A DNA stretch of 64,000 bases, from contig CAZKVQ010000004.1 in assembly GCA_964556255.1 (NCBI GenBank), positions 1 through 64,000 on the forward strand. Reading direction: 5' to 3'. Numbering within the stretch: the first letter of the stretch is position 1; the number at the start of each line of letters is the position of its first letter. The DNA comes from JACJWR01 sp964556255 (GTDB taxonomy: Bacteria; Actinomycetota; Actinomycetes; S36-B12; UBA10799). The notes below the pieces were generated by a model that saw only the letters and a list, made by a program, of their open reading frames with translations, was not told the DNA's origin and made no database searches. Positions 51,994 to 60,393 of this stretch are shown here, piece by piece. The translations under genes were made by a program, and so were the position numbers.

Positions 51994-54333
51994 ATGGATC
52001 ATTGCGTCATGCGTCAGGATGACGGCACGCCCGACGATGCCGCCGCGGATCTGGTCGAGGATCACGACCCAGACGGTGCCGCCGTTCGCCTTCGCTCTGC
52101 CATCGCGGCCCTGCTCGGTGATCTGCGGGAGGACGCGGACCCTCTCCATCTGGAGGTGTTGCCCGCTAGTTCCGGGGTCGAGGTTGATCTTCCGGAGTGG
52201 CTCCCCGAGTCGCTGGTAGGTGACCTTGAGCAGGCCGGTATCACCAGCCTGTGGCAGCACCAGTCGTCAGCGCTGACGGCCTTGCAGCGGGACGAGGATG
52301 TGGTCATCGCCACTGGGACCGCCTCCGGGAAATCGCTGGTGTACCAGATCGCGGCTCTTGCGGAGATCGACAGTGACGATTCGGCGACTGTGCTGTACCT
52401 ATCACCGACCAAGGCGCTCGGACACGATCAAGCGCGCGCCATGCAGTCGCTCTCCCCGCGCCTCCGGGTAGGGGTGCTGGACGGCGACACCGACGCTGAC
52501 GAACGCGACTGGATACGCAATCACGCCCACTACGTCGTGTCCAACCCCGACCTGCTCAACGCCTCATTGCTGCCGCGCCATCAACGGTGGCAGCGACTGC
52601 TGTCCAACCTGCGCTTGATCGTTGTGGACGAATGCCACAGCTACCGCGGGGTGTTCGGGGCTCATGTTGCCCTCATCCTGCGGCGACTACTGCGACTCGC
52701 CCGGCACTACGGAGGCGAGCCGTTGGTGGTAGCAGCCTCGGCGACGACCGGTTCCCCCGCTGAGTCCGCCGGCCGGTTGTGCGGTCGGGACATGACCCCG
52801 ATCACGCATGACTACTCGGCGCATGGGGTCCGCACCATAGTGCTGGCGCAGCCCGCGGTCGACTCCAGGATCACGACCACCACCATCGCCGCGGACCTAC
52901 TCTCCGACGTCGTGGCCGCGGGTCTGCATGCACTGGCGTTCGTGCCGTCCCGACGAGGCGTTGAGTATGTCGCCCTGCGCGCTCAGGAAACCCTGGAACG
53001 GCGCAGCGGATCAGCCTCGGAGGGTTCACCGGTGCTGGCCTACCGGGCGGGGTTCCTGCCCGAAGAGCGTCGTGAGATCGAACGACGCCTGCGCGACGGC
53101 ACCCTTCGTGGCGTTGCGACGACCAACGCCCTGGAACTCGGCGTGGATATCTCCGGACTCGACGCCGTCATCATCTGCGGCTGGCCGGGGAGGCGGGCGT
53201 CGTTCTGGCAGCAAGCCGGCCGCGCGGGCCGTGGCACCTCCGAGTCGGTCACGGTTCTCCTGGCCGGTGACGATCCACTCGATGCCTTCTTGGTCAGCCA
53301 CCCCGACTCGGTGTTCGGGCAGACGGTCGAAGAAACAGTCTTCGACCCTACGAATCCCCGGGTGCTCGGGCCGCACTTGTGTGCCGCCGCGGCAGAACTT
53401 CCCTTGAGCGCTGATGATCTCCGCATCTTCGGCCCAACGGCGGCAGCGGTGGCCGAGGATCTCGTCGCCGCTGGTCAACTGCGCGCGCGTCCTCGCGGTC
53501 TGTTCTGGACCCGACGGGAGCGCCCCGGCGGCCTGAACGACTTGCGGTCGATGGGAGGAAGTGGCATCCGGATCGTGGAGCGGGATACCGGTCGCCTGCT
53601 CGGCACGGTCGACCGGTCGCAGGCCGGGCGAAGCGTCCACGAGGGGGCCGTCTACATCCATCAGGGCGCGACGTATCTCGTGTCGGAGCTGGACCTGGTC
53701 GACGGCGTGGCGATCGTCAGTGCGGCGAGCCTCGACTTCACCACCTCGGCGCTGACGCAGATGAATCTCGGGGTGCTGCGCGAGACCCGTCGCCGCCCCC
53801 TCGGGGCGGGCATGCTGCACCTCGGCGAGGTGGCGGTGACCTCGGAGGTAACCGGCTATGTCCGCCGCCGCGAGCGATCGGGGGAGATCTTGTCCTCCCA
53901 CCCGCTGGACCTGCCGCCCAGCGAACTCGTGACTGTGAGTTGCTGGTGGACCGTACCCGATCCGGCCACCGAGAGTGTCGGTGCGGCGCACCTGGCGGGA
54001 GCCGCTCACGCCGCGGAGCACGCAGCGATCGGACTGCTGCCGTTAGTTGCCAGTTGCGATCGGTGGGACGTCGGCGGTCTGTCCTGCGAAGTGCACCCGG
54101 ACACCGGGGAACTGACGGTCTTCATCTACGACGGCTACCCGGGTGGCGCGGGATTCGCCCAGCGCGGGTACGAGGCAGCCGAGACCTGGCTGGCCGCCAC
54201 CCGCTCCCAGATCGATGATTGCCCGTGCGACGGCGGCTGCCCTCGTTGCGTGCAGAGCCCCAAGTGCGGGAACGGCAATGAACCGCTGGACAAGGCGGGT
54301 GCAGTGGACCTGTTGAGCCTGCTGGTCAGGTGA
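51994..54333 (+). CDS. SftH/Hrq1-like superfamily II DNA helicase
   Basis: A 779-residue DEAD/DEAH-type helicase with a C-terminal DUF1998 zinc domain, as in mycobacterial SftH and yeast Hrq1. The motifs are WQHQSSALTAL, VIATGTASGKSLVYQ (I), LYLSPTKALGHDQ (Ia), VVSNPDLLNASL, LIVVDECHSYRG (II, DECH), AASATTGSP (III), ATTNALELGVDISGLDAVI (V) and QQAGRAGRG (VI). The zinc site is DDCPCDGGCPRCVQSPKCG near residue 740. The start is ATG 51994; an ATG at 52009 is possible and no Shine-Dalgarno is visible. It is convergent with the Tad operon (22 bases), the linkage named helicase/secretion neighbourhood in TIGRFAM models. Confidence 0.92.
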   Translation: MDHCVMRQDDGTPDDAAADLVEDHDPDGAAVRLRSAIAALLGDLREDADPLHLEVLPASSGVEVDLPEWLPESLVGDLEQAGITSLWQHQSSALTALQRDEDVVIATGTASGKSLVYQIAALAEIDSDDSATVLYLSPTKALGHDQARAMQSLSPRLRVGVLDGDTDADERDWIRNHAHYVVSNPDLLNASLLPRHQRWQRLLSNLRLIVVDECHSYRGVFGAHVALILRRLLRLARHYGGEPLVVAASATTGSPAESAGRLCGRDMTPITHDYSAHGVRTIVLAQPAVDSRITTTTIAADLLSDVVAAGLHALAFVPSRRGVEYVALRAQETLERRSGSASEGSPVLAYRAGFLPEERREIERRLRDGTLRGVATTNALELGVDISGLDAVIICGWPGRRASFWQQAGRAGRGTSESVTVLLAGDDPLDAFLVSHPDSVFGQTVEETVFDPTNPRVLGPHLCAAAAELPLSADDLRIFGPTAAAVAEDLVAAGQLRARPRGLFWTRRERPGGLNDLRSMGGSGIRIVERDTGRLLGTVDRSQAGRSVHEGAVYIHQGATYLVSELDLVDGVAIVSAASLDFTTSALTQMNLGVLRETRRRPLGAGMLHLGEVAVTSEVTGYVRRRERSGEILSSHPLDLPPSELVTVSCWWTVPDPATESVGAAHLAGAAHAAEHAAIGLLPLVASCDRWDVGGLSCEVHPDTGELTVFIYDGYPGGAGFAQRGYEAAETWLAATRSQIDDCPCDGGCPRCVQSPKCGNGNEPLDKAGAVDLLSLLVR

Positions 54334-54355
54334 GGAAAAGAGCGTCGGCCGTCTC

Positions 54356-54724
54356 TCAAGGCGGGCCCGCGCGGGAGGTTGCGGTGACCTCCGGTCCGTC
54401 GGCGGCGAACAGCCGACGCGACATGACCACCTGTGCATCCAAGCCGTCGAGCCGGCAGTCGAGCACCTGCATGCTCGCTCGACGACCCAGCTCTCTCGCC
54501 GCCGCGCACGCCTGCTCGGGCCCGTCGAGTACCCGGTCGGCGGCACTCAGGGCGCTCAGGTCAGCTACCTCCGCGACATTGGCCTGGGCGCCAAGAACCA
54601 TCGCGAGTACGGAGGCGATGAACCCTGCCAGCACCAGCAGCCCAATCAGGCCAACAACGACCAGCGTCGCTGACCCTCGGTCCGGGCCGGGCGGCTCGGT
54701 TCCCGGCCCACGGGTCGACGTCAT
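54356..54724 (-). CDS. TadE/G-like pseudopilin of the helicase/secretion neighbourhood
   Basis: A 122-residue protein with a Pro/Gly leader, then DRGSATLVVVGLIGLLVLAGFIASVLAMVL as the single hydrophobic segment (key GSATL) and an Ala/Arg-rich outer part with two Cys (EQACAAARE and VLDCRLDG). A prepilin cut would follow Gly17, giving Ser18 as +1, but the +5 residue is Val rather than Glu, unlike TadE. This recalls the GspK-type minor pseudopilins that lack Glu5. The start overlaps the TadE stop by four bases (ATGA). It is the last gene of the Tad operon. Confidence 0.78.
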   Translation of the reverse strand: MTSTRGPGTEPPGPDRGSATLVVVGLIGLLVLAGFIASVLAMVLGAQANVAEVADLSALSAADRVLDGPEQACAAARELGRRASMQVLDCRLDGLDAQVVMSRRLFAADGPEVTATSRAGPP

Positions 54725-55080
54725 CTCGGACCACCCGGGAGGGTCGGCGTAGATCGTTCCGTCATGGTCCTCGATGTAGCCCGAACCGTGACCGACGGGC
54801 CGATGGCAAGGGGTACCGCCGAGGAGACCGTCACTTCGGTGACCCCGTCGGCGGCGGAGATGTTCACGCGGGCTCCGGGCAGCGCCTGCTCCACATGCCT
54901 CGACACTCCCCCCGGTTCGTCACCTCGGGCAACTTCCCGTGCGGCCGCGCGGGACAGCTCGCCGACCCGGGCGTTTCCCACCACCACCTCGATCCCCGAG
55001 ATCAACAGCACGACCACGATCACGGCGCCCACGATCGCGAGTGCAAGTTCGAGCGTGGCGCTGCCGCGGGTGGGGGCCAC
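54721..55080 (-). CDS. tadE: TadE-like minor pilin
   Basis: A 119-residue pseudopilin: leader, then TRGSATLELALAIVGAVIVVVLLISG (key GSATLE) with processing after Gly6 and Glu11 at +5, as expected for TadE. The extracytoplasmic part includes AAREVARGDEPGG and VTEVTVSSAVPLAIG. The start is uncertain: GTG 55080 (VAPTRGSATLE) lies after a G-rich stretch, and GTG 55128 within the preceding gene would lengthen the leader by 16 residues. TadE helps assemble the pilus. Confidence 0.8.
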   Translation of the reverse strand: MAPTRGSATLELALAIVGAVIVVVLLISGIEVVVGNARVGELSRAAAREVARGDEPGGVSRHVEQALPGARVNISAADGVTEVTVSSAVPLAIGPSVTVRATSRTMTERSTPTLPGGPR

Positions 55081-55112
55081 AACCTGCCCCCACCCCGGCC
55101 GTTCGCCGACCC

Positions 55113-55295
55113 TCAGCCGAACACCCACGCCAATGCCCGTTCGATCAGTCCCCAGAGAAGCCTCTGTGCCTCCGGGCTGGAAAGAAGCTTCACGAGAATT
55201 CCGCCGAATCCGACCGCTGCCACCGTGCCTACCGCGTATTCGGCGGTCGACATCCCCGTCTCGTCGTGCACCCGTCTGACCACATCCGCTGTCAT
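55113..55295 (-). CDS. Flp-type pilin (DUF4244)
   Basis: A 60-residue prepilin, the probable major subunit of the Tad pilus. The leader ends in Gly14, followed by MSTAEYAVGTVAAVGFGGIL: Glu19 is at +5 and Tyr20 at +6, the Flp GxxxxEY pattern. The remainder is a short amphipathic tail ending LAWVFG. ATG 55295 has AAGGGGG upstream. It stands 218 bases downstream of tadC, unlike the overlapping genes before it, so it may have its own promoter and higher expression. I found no gene in that spacer, only a 7-base hairpin (55349-55365). Confidence 0.88.
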   Translation of the reverse strand: MTADVVRRVHDETGMSTAEYAVGTVAAVGFGGILVKLLSSPEAQRLLWGLIERALAWVFG

Positions 55296-55513
55296 GTGAC
55301 CCCCTTGTGCTCCAAGGCCGAATGGCCATCGCCGCAAGTCCCCTTGCGGGCGGCGGATCGCCGCCGCGCCCCAACGATGCGCCGACAGCCCGAACGCGGG
55401 GAACCACCCGTGGTACATCTGTGGATCGTCGGCACTCGGGTGCAAAGAGACTGGCTGCCCGAGATATGCACGAGGTCTCGCAGGGGCACGGCAACCCGGT
55501 CTGGTGCTTCACC

Positions 55514-56239
55514 TCAGCCCAGCAACGGTCCGAGCGACTTGGTCAACAGTCCCGCCACCAGCGGCACTACTCCGAGGAGAAGGAACGCCGGTAGGAAACA
55601 CACCCCGAGTGGCGCCACGGACCGCACCGCCACCTGCCGTGCCTGGGTCTCCAGGGCCGCACGGCGCCGGTCACGGAGTTCCTCGGCGCACAGTTCCAGC
55701 GCGACGGCCAGCGGCGCCCCGGAAGCCAGGGACCGCTGCACCGCCCTCGCGATTGCGGCCGTCGGTGTGGCCGCCGCCAGCCCAGCAAGCGCCTGCTCGG
55801 GAGATGCTCCGAGGCGCAGTTGGGCGACCATGCCCGACAACAGTCCAGAGAGTGGCTCAGGGCAGGCCGCCGCGACCGCGGCACCGGCACTCTCCAGGGT
55901 GGCTCCAGACGCCAGACACGCGGCCAAGAGCTCAGCGGCCTCGGGGGCTTGCCGCCCCAACTCCTGCTCATCCGCCGCGCCGCTCACGACAAGTCGACCC
56001 AGCAGCCGAACGCAAAGGACCAGTACGCCCGCGCCAACGATCACACCGACCGCACCGCCCATGACGATGCCGACGGCCAATCCGGCTAGTGCGCTGACGC
56101 CGATCCGGGCCCTCGAGCCAGCCAGCACCGGCTGCCGTTCACGCCCGGGTGACCGAGGAGGCCGTAGCCGCCGCCTGCTGCCGCCTGGCAGCAGCAGCAC
56201 GACTGCCGTACCCATGAGAACAGCGGCGAGGACGATCAC
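55514..56239 (-). CDS. tadC: TadC-like inner-membrane platform protein (T2SSF)
   Basis: A 241-residue type II secretion F-domain protein of the Tad system. N-terminal membrane segments (VIVLAAVLMGTAVVLLL; ISALAGLAVGIVMGGAVGVIVG) precede the T2SSF core (EAAELLAACLASGATLESA, LRLGASPEQALAGLAAAT, SLASGAPLAVALELCAEELRDRRRAALE) and a last pair of helices. GTG 56239 overlaps the tadB stop by four bases. Together with TadB it forms the platform on which the TadA ATPase acts. Confidence 0.87.
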   Translation of the reverse strand: MIVLAAVLMGTAVVLLLPGGSRRRLRPPRSPGRERQPVLAGSRARIGVSALAGLAVGIVMGGAVGVIVGAGVLVLCVRLLGRLVVSGAADEQELGRQAPEAAELLAACLASGATLESAGAAVAAACPEPLSGLLSGMVAQLRLGASPEQALAGLAAATPTAAIARAVQRSLASGAPLAVALELCAEELRDRRRAALETQARQVAVRSVAPLGVCFLPAFLLLGVVPLVAGLLTKSLGPLLG

Positions 56240-56943
56240 AGGTGCCGCTCGACCGATCGAACCATCGCCCGGACCCACAGCACTCCCAGCACCTCCAAGA
56301 TGACTCCGACCGTCAGCACACCCAGCCCGATCGGACTCGTAATCAGCCACGTCACAGGTGATCCACCGAGACCACTTCCGAGCAAGAGCCCGACAACCGG
56401 CAGCGCCGCGAGCACCTGAGCAGTGGCCCTGGGACCTGCCATCTCGGCGGACAACTCGCGTCGTATGCGTTCGCGCTCCAGGGCCGCCCGGCCCAGCCCG
56501 TCGGCGGCCGACGCAAGACCGGAGCCGGAGCCCTGCGATACCTCCCAGACTGCCGCCAGCGCCCGGAGCGTTTCCGATGCCAGCAGGCCGCCGTCCACCC
56601 GAAGGCCTTCCGCTACATCCCCGCCCATTCCTGCTGCCGCCAAGGCTGTCGGACAGATCGGGTCGGGTCCGGCAGCACGACGGAGCGCGGGCTCCGGCGC
56701 CTGTCCGGTGCTCAGCTCAGCGGCGAGCGCGAGACAGAGCTCGGCAGCCTGCAATCGCCGCGCCCGCAACCGCGCTGTGGATCCGACACGGTCTCGAATC
56801 CGCGTGCCGCACAACAAGAGGTAGCGCGTTCGACTGTGCTGACCCCCCGAGGCCCGTGAGAGTCTGCCTGCCGAACCACCCCGCCACAGCCGGGCCGACA
56901 CCAGCAGCGCCACCAGGGCAGTCCCCGCGAGAACCGGCCTCAT
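56236..56943 (-). CDS. tadB: TadB-like inner-membrane platform protein (T2SSF)
   Basis: A 235-residue platform protein. After an N-terminal anchor (AGTALVALLVSARLW) and a basic stretch comes the T2SSF core: AAELCLALAAELSTGQAPEPALRRAAG, AVWEVSQGSGSGLASAADGLGRAALERERIRRELSAEMAGPRATAQVL (key SQGSGSGL and AGPRATA). Two C-terminal helices follow (LAALPVVGLLLGSGLG and LGVLTVGVILEVLGVLWV). ATG 56943 overlaps the tadA stop by four bases; a GTG three codons upstream is possible. Confidence 0.87.
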   Translation of the reverse strand: MRPVLAGTALVALLVSARLWRGGSAGRLSRASGGQHSRTRYLLLCGTRIRDRVGSTARLRARRLQAAELCLALAAELSTGQAPEPALRRAAGPDPICPTALAAAGMGGDVAEGLRVDGGLLASETLRALAAVWEVSQGSGSGLASAADGLGRAALERERIRRELSAEMAGPRATAQVLAALPVVGLLLGSGLGGSPVTWLITSPIGLGVLTVGVILEVLGVLWVRAMVRSVERHL

Positions 56944-58139
56944 GGTGCCCACCTCCCGAGTCGCTCCCGCAGGTCAGCCGCCCCCGGACCCTCGAGCAGC
57001 TCCCCGCCGTGGAGTGTGAGAGCGGGGACTGCCCGCACCAAAAGGTCTCCCGCCCGGCTGAGCACACACAGCTGCGCCACCGCTCGGCTTCCGTCCGCAC
57101 GCCGCCCGACGTGCACCACGGCATCCACCCCCGCCGCGACCTGCGCGTGCAGGGCCTCCCGCCCCAGCCCTGCCGCGAGCGCCAGGGCCTCCAATCGTGC
57201 CGGCACGTCGGCAGCTGAGTTCGCGTGCAACGTCCCGCAGCCGCCTTCATGGCCCGTGTTCAAGGCGGCGAGCAGGTCAACCACTTCGGCGCCACGGACT
57301 TCCCCGACCACGAGCCGGTCCGGGCGCATCCGAAGCGCCTGCCGCACCAGGTCACGCATCGACACCGCGCCGGCCCCCTCGACATTGGGAGGCCGGGACT
57401 CGAGCCGGACCACGTGGGGATGCACCGGCTCGAGTTCGCTGGAGTCCTCGACGATCAGCATCCGCTCACCGGGATCGGCACTCGACAGCAGGCAGTTCAG
57501 CAGGGTGGTCTTACCAGCGCCAGTGCCGCCGCTGACGAGGAAGGCCACCCTGGCCAGGACTAGCGCCCGCAACCAGGCCACCCCTGCGGGCGGCAGCGAG
57601 CCGGCCTCGACGAGTTCTGACAACGTGAACGCCCGCTTGCGGGGAACGCGGATCGACAGGCAGGTACCACGCGGTGCCACCGGCGGTATCACCGCGTGCA
57701 GGCGCGACCCATCGGGCAAGCGGGCGTCGACGTAAGGAGCCGCCTCGTCGAGCCGGCGCCCTGCGAGACCCGCCATCCGCTGCGCCAATCTACGGACGGC
57801 GACCTCGTCGCGTAGCGTCACACCCGCCGGTTCCAGACCAGCGCCCCGATCGATCCAGACGGATTCGGGACCGTTCACCAAAACGTCGGTCACGGACTCG
57901 TCGCGCAGCAGTTGTTCCAACGGTCCCGCACCGGCGAGTTCGGCCCGTAGGGCCGTCACCATCCACATCAGGGCGGCGTCGCCGAGCACCATGCCTTCGG
58001 CGCGCAGAGCCTCGGCGACATTCGACGATGAAGGTGTGGAACCGGTTCGGATGAGGCGCCCGCGCACCCGTTCCAGCACTTCACCCGACGTGACCGAAGA
58101 GCCAGTCGTCGCCGCGCCCCCGGGCGGTAGTGCCGTCAT
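56940..58139 (-). CDS. tadA: TadA/CpaF-like secretion ATPase
   Basis: A 399-residue hexameric ATPase that drives Tad pilus assembly. The N-terminal domain (GAGPLEQLLRDESVTDVLVNGPESVWIDR) is typical of CpaF. The C-terminal domain has Walker A SGGTGAGKTTLLN near 203, Asp box IVEDSSELE, Walker B DRLVVGEVRGAE and His box NTGHEGGCGTLHANSA. The usual Glu in IRVPRKRAFTLSELV is kept. ATG 58139 overlaps the tadZ stop by four bases. In mycobacteria the same order (Rv3660c to Rv3654c) is conserved. Confidence 0.92.
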   Translation of the reverse strand: MTALPPGGAATTGSSVTSGEVLERVRGRLIRTGSTPSSSNVAEALRAEGMVLGDAALMWMVTALRAELAGAGPLEQLLRDESVTDVLVNGPESVWIDRGAGLEPAGVTLRDEVAVRRLAQRMAGLAGRRLDEAAPYVDARLPDGSRLHAVIPPVAPRGTCLSIRVPRKRAFTLSELVEAGSLPPAGVAWLRALVLARVAFLVSGGTGAGKTTLLNCLLSSADPGERMLIVEDSSELEPVHPHVVRLESRPPNVEGAGAVSMRDLVRQALRMRPDRLVVGEVRGAEVVDLLAALNTGHEGGCGTLHANSAADVPARLEALALAAGLGREALHAQVAAGVDAVVHVGRRADGSRAVAQLCVLSRAGDLLVRAVPALTLHGGELLEGPGAADLRERLGRWAP

Positions 58140-59248
58140 GCGGCACCGCGAACGGGTTCGACAGCAAGATCCGCAAGGAGGCGTCGCGCCAGCCCCGCCA
58201 GCGGCCCGCGCCCACGATGTGCGGGAGCGTCACCATCGTCCAGACTGCGGTCGAGGCGCCCCTCCGCTGCCATGCTTCCCAGCAGTGGCATCCCCAGTGC
58301 TGCCGCGATGTCGGCGGCCGCGAGTCCGCCCGGTGACGGACCTCGAACCACTACGGCACTTCGGTAGCCTCGCAACGCCTCCGTCGCCATGAGCCGACCC
58401 CCAGACAGCGCGGAGCGGACGTCGGCGGGGCAGACCAACACCAGCAACGAACTGCGTGGCAGGACCTCGGCCGCAATCCCACCCGCAGGATCCTGCTCGG
58501 CTCGACCGCGCATGGACCAGCGCGGCAGATCCACTACGACGACGTCCCCGTCCCGGCTCGCCGCGTCGACGACCGAGCCCACCACCCCCGGCGGCGGCAG
58601 GACTGCACGAGCGGGGTCAAAGGCCAGCAGCCGCACGCCGCCGACGCAGGGCAAACCCTCTCGCAGAGCGCCGGACGGCACCCGGCCGACGGCTGCGCCC
58701 AGATCGTGCCACCGAACGCCGTGCACGCGCTCGGCCCCCAGCAACACGTCGAGACCCGCGCCCAGCGGGTCCAGATCCAGCAGGTACGGGGTGAGTCCCT
58801 CCCGTACCGCCGTCGTTGCCAGGGCGCCAGCCAACACGGACGCCCCGGCGCCGCCGCGCGCACCCGTCACGGCAACGACCGGTGCGGGCACCTTGCCATC
58901 CCCTGCCGCATCAGCCATGGCCTGCACGAGCCACGATTCGGCATCGGGCAGCCGGACGACGCCCTGCGCCCCGACTTCGAGGGCGCGCCGCCACACACCC
59001 TCATCGTCCGGGTCGACCGCCACCACGACAACTCCAGGGCGCGATGGCAGGGCCGCAGCAGCGCACGACTCCAGTTCCTCGCCACCTACAAGTACCAGCG
59101 GAACCCGCGCCCAGAGTGGACCGGCAGCGGCGGGTTCCACTCCGATCGCGGCAGTCACGCCGGCCGCCGCCGCCAGTCTCATCAGGTCGTCCTGGAGTCC
59201 GGGATCGGCCACCAGGACGAGGACTGAGGGTTCGCCCGATCCGATCAC
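58136..59248 (-). CDS. tadZ: TadZ/CpaE-like localisation ATPase
   Basis: A 370-residue protein with an N-terminal receiver-like domain (about 1-115, PSVLVLVADPGLQDDLMRLA) and a MinD/ParA-type ATPase domain with the deviant P-loop VAVTGARGGAGASVLAGALAT near 125-140 (Ser in place of the second Lys-Thr). LLDLDPLGAGLDVLLG and VVVDLPRW complete the fold. CpaE-like proteins of this neighbourhood (Rv3660c) place the pilus machinery. In Rv3660c-type proteins the ATPase motif is also degenerate. GTG 59248 has GGGAGG six bases upstream. It heads the Tad operon. Confidence 0.85.
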   Translation of the reverse strand: MIGSGEPSVLVLVADPGLQDDLMRLAAAAGVTAAIGVEPAAAGPLWARVPLVLVGGEELESCAAAALPSRPGVVVVAVDPDDEGVWRRALEVGAQGVVRLPDAESWLVQAMADAAGDGKVPAPVVAVTGARGGAGASVLAGALATTAVREGLTPYLLDLDPLGAGLDVLLGAERVHGVRWHDLGAAVGRVPSGALREGLPCVGGVRLLAFDPARAVLPPPGVVGSVVDAASRDGDVVVVDLPRWSMRGRAEQDPAGGIAAEVLPRSSLLVLVCPADVRSALSGGRLMATEALRGYRSAVVVRGPSPGGLAAADIAAALGMPLLGSMAAEGRLDRSLDDGDAPAHRGRGPLAGLARRLLADLAVEPVRGAA

Positions 59249-59398
59249 GATGCCTCCCCCCGACACCAGATGTGTGCTCGCCCGTCCATCGATGGTGCCT
59301 GCGCTCGGCCGGTGGTCCCAGATCCGCCAACGCGATTGTGGACAACCGGCCATCGCAGCCGTCAGGGGCCACCAGGGCGGGCGGATAGACTTGGTGCC

Positions 59399-60184
59399 AT
59401 GAGGACTGCGGCGTTCTTCGACCTCGACAAGACGATCCTGGCCAAGTCGAGTTCGCTGGCTTTCATGAAGCCGCTGTACGACGGCGGCCTCATCGGACGG
59501 TCGGCGGTGCTCAAGGGGGCCTACGCCCAGTTCGTCTATCTGACCTCCGGCGCCGACCACGACCAGATGGAGCAGATGCGGGTGTACCTGCAGGCCCTGT
59601 GTAAGGGCTGGCCGGTCGAGCAGGTGCGGTCGATCGTCGCGGAGACTTTGGACGACATCGTCGATCCGATCGTCTACACCGAGGCGATGGACCTGATCAG
59701 GTGGCACCAGGACGAAGGCCGCGACGTCATCATCATCTCGAGTTCGGGTACTGAGATCGTCGAACCGATCGGGGAGCGCCTCGGCGTCAACCGCGCGATC
59801 GGTACCCAGATGGCAGTCGATCCGGCGGACGGCACCTACACCGGGGAGATCCTGTTCTACGCCTACGGCAAGGGTAAGTCCGAGGCGATGGTGGCCCTGG
59901 CCGAACATGACGGCTACGACCTTGCCGAGAGCTACGCCTACACCGACTCGCACACCGACCTGCCGATGCTCGAGGTAGTGGGTCACCCGGTTGCCGTCAA
60001 TCCGGACTCAGCGCTGCGGGATATCGCTGAGGAACGGGACTGGCCGGTGGTGGATTTCCAGAAGCCGGAAACCATGCGGGCCCAGCAGGCGCGGGATCGC
60101 GCGATGGTGGCTGCCGGTACGGCAACCGCCGCGGTGGCCCTCGGCATCGCGTGGTACGCACGGTCCGTGAGGCATCGCGGCTAG
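59399..60184 (+). CDS. HAD-IB family hydrolase
   Basis: A 261-residue phosphatase-like HAD protein. Motif I is AAFFDLDKTILAKSS with Asp10 and Asp12, motif II IIISSSGTEIVEP, motif III with Lys in YGKGKSEAM, and motif IV YAYTDSHTDLPMLEVVG. The helical cap (VLKGAYAQFVYLTSGADHDQME) resembles the IB subfamily that includes SerB. A C-terminal hydrophobic segment (AAGTATAAVALGIAWYA) may anchor it to the membrane. ATG 59399 begins the family homology. It is divergent from tadZ over 150 bases, as Rv3661 is from Rv3660c in M. tuberculosis. Confidence 0.88.
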   Translation: MRTAAFFDLDKTILAKSSSLAFMKPLYDGGLIGRSAVLKGAYAQFVYLTSGADHDQMEQMRVYLQALCKGWPVEQVRSIVAETLDDIVDPIVYTEAMDLIRWHQDEGRDVIIISSSGTEIVEPIGERLGVNRAIGTQMAVDPADGTYTGEILFYAYGKGKSEAMVALAEHDGYDLAESYAYTDSHTDLPMLEVVGHPVAVNPDSALRDIAEERDWPVVDFQKPETMRAQQARDRAMVAAGTATAAVALGIAWYARSVRHRG

Positions 60185-60231
60185 TGGCTCAAAAGCCCAA
60201 ACCCCTTCTACCGCAACACCTTTGACAACGC

Positions 60232-60263
60232 GAGAGGCGCCCCCCTCTCGGGGAGCGCCTCTC
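60232..60263. terminator. Convergent-gene hairpin (possible bidirectional terminator)
   Basis: GAGAGGCGC (60232-60240) pairs with GCGCCTCTC (60255-60263), with an inner CCCC/GGGG extension. It lies between the HAD gene (stop 60184) and the convergent Fic-like gene (stop 60394). No good T-tract follows on either strand. I see nothing else in the 209-base spacer. Confidence 0.65.
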
Positions 60264-60393
60264 CACATCGCCGGGTCGGGCGATCAAGCGTGCAGTCCGA
60301 GGATCTCGTGAGACCCGCACCCTTCTCGTGGGTTTGGCGCCGCGTGGGTGCCTGGCCCGGCTGTGTCCGGCCTCTCGGCCGCATACCTTCTTT

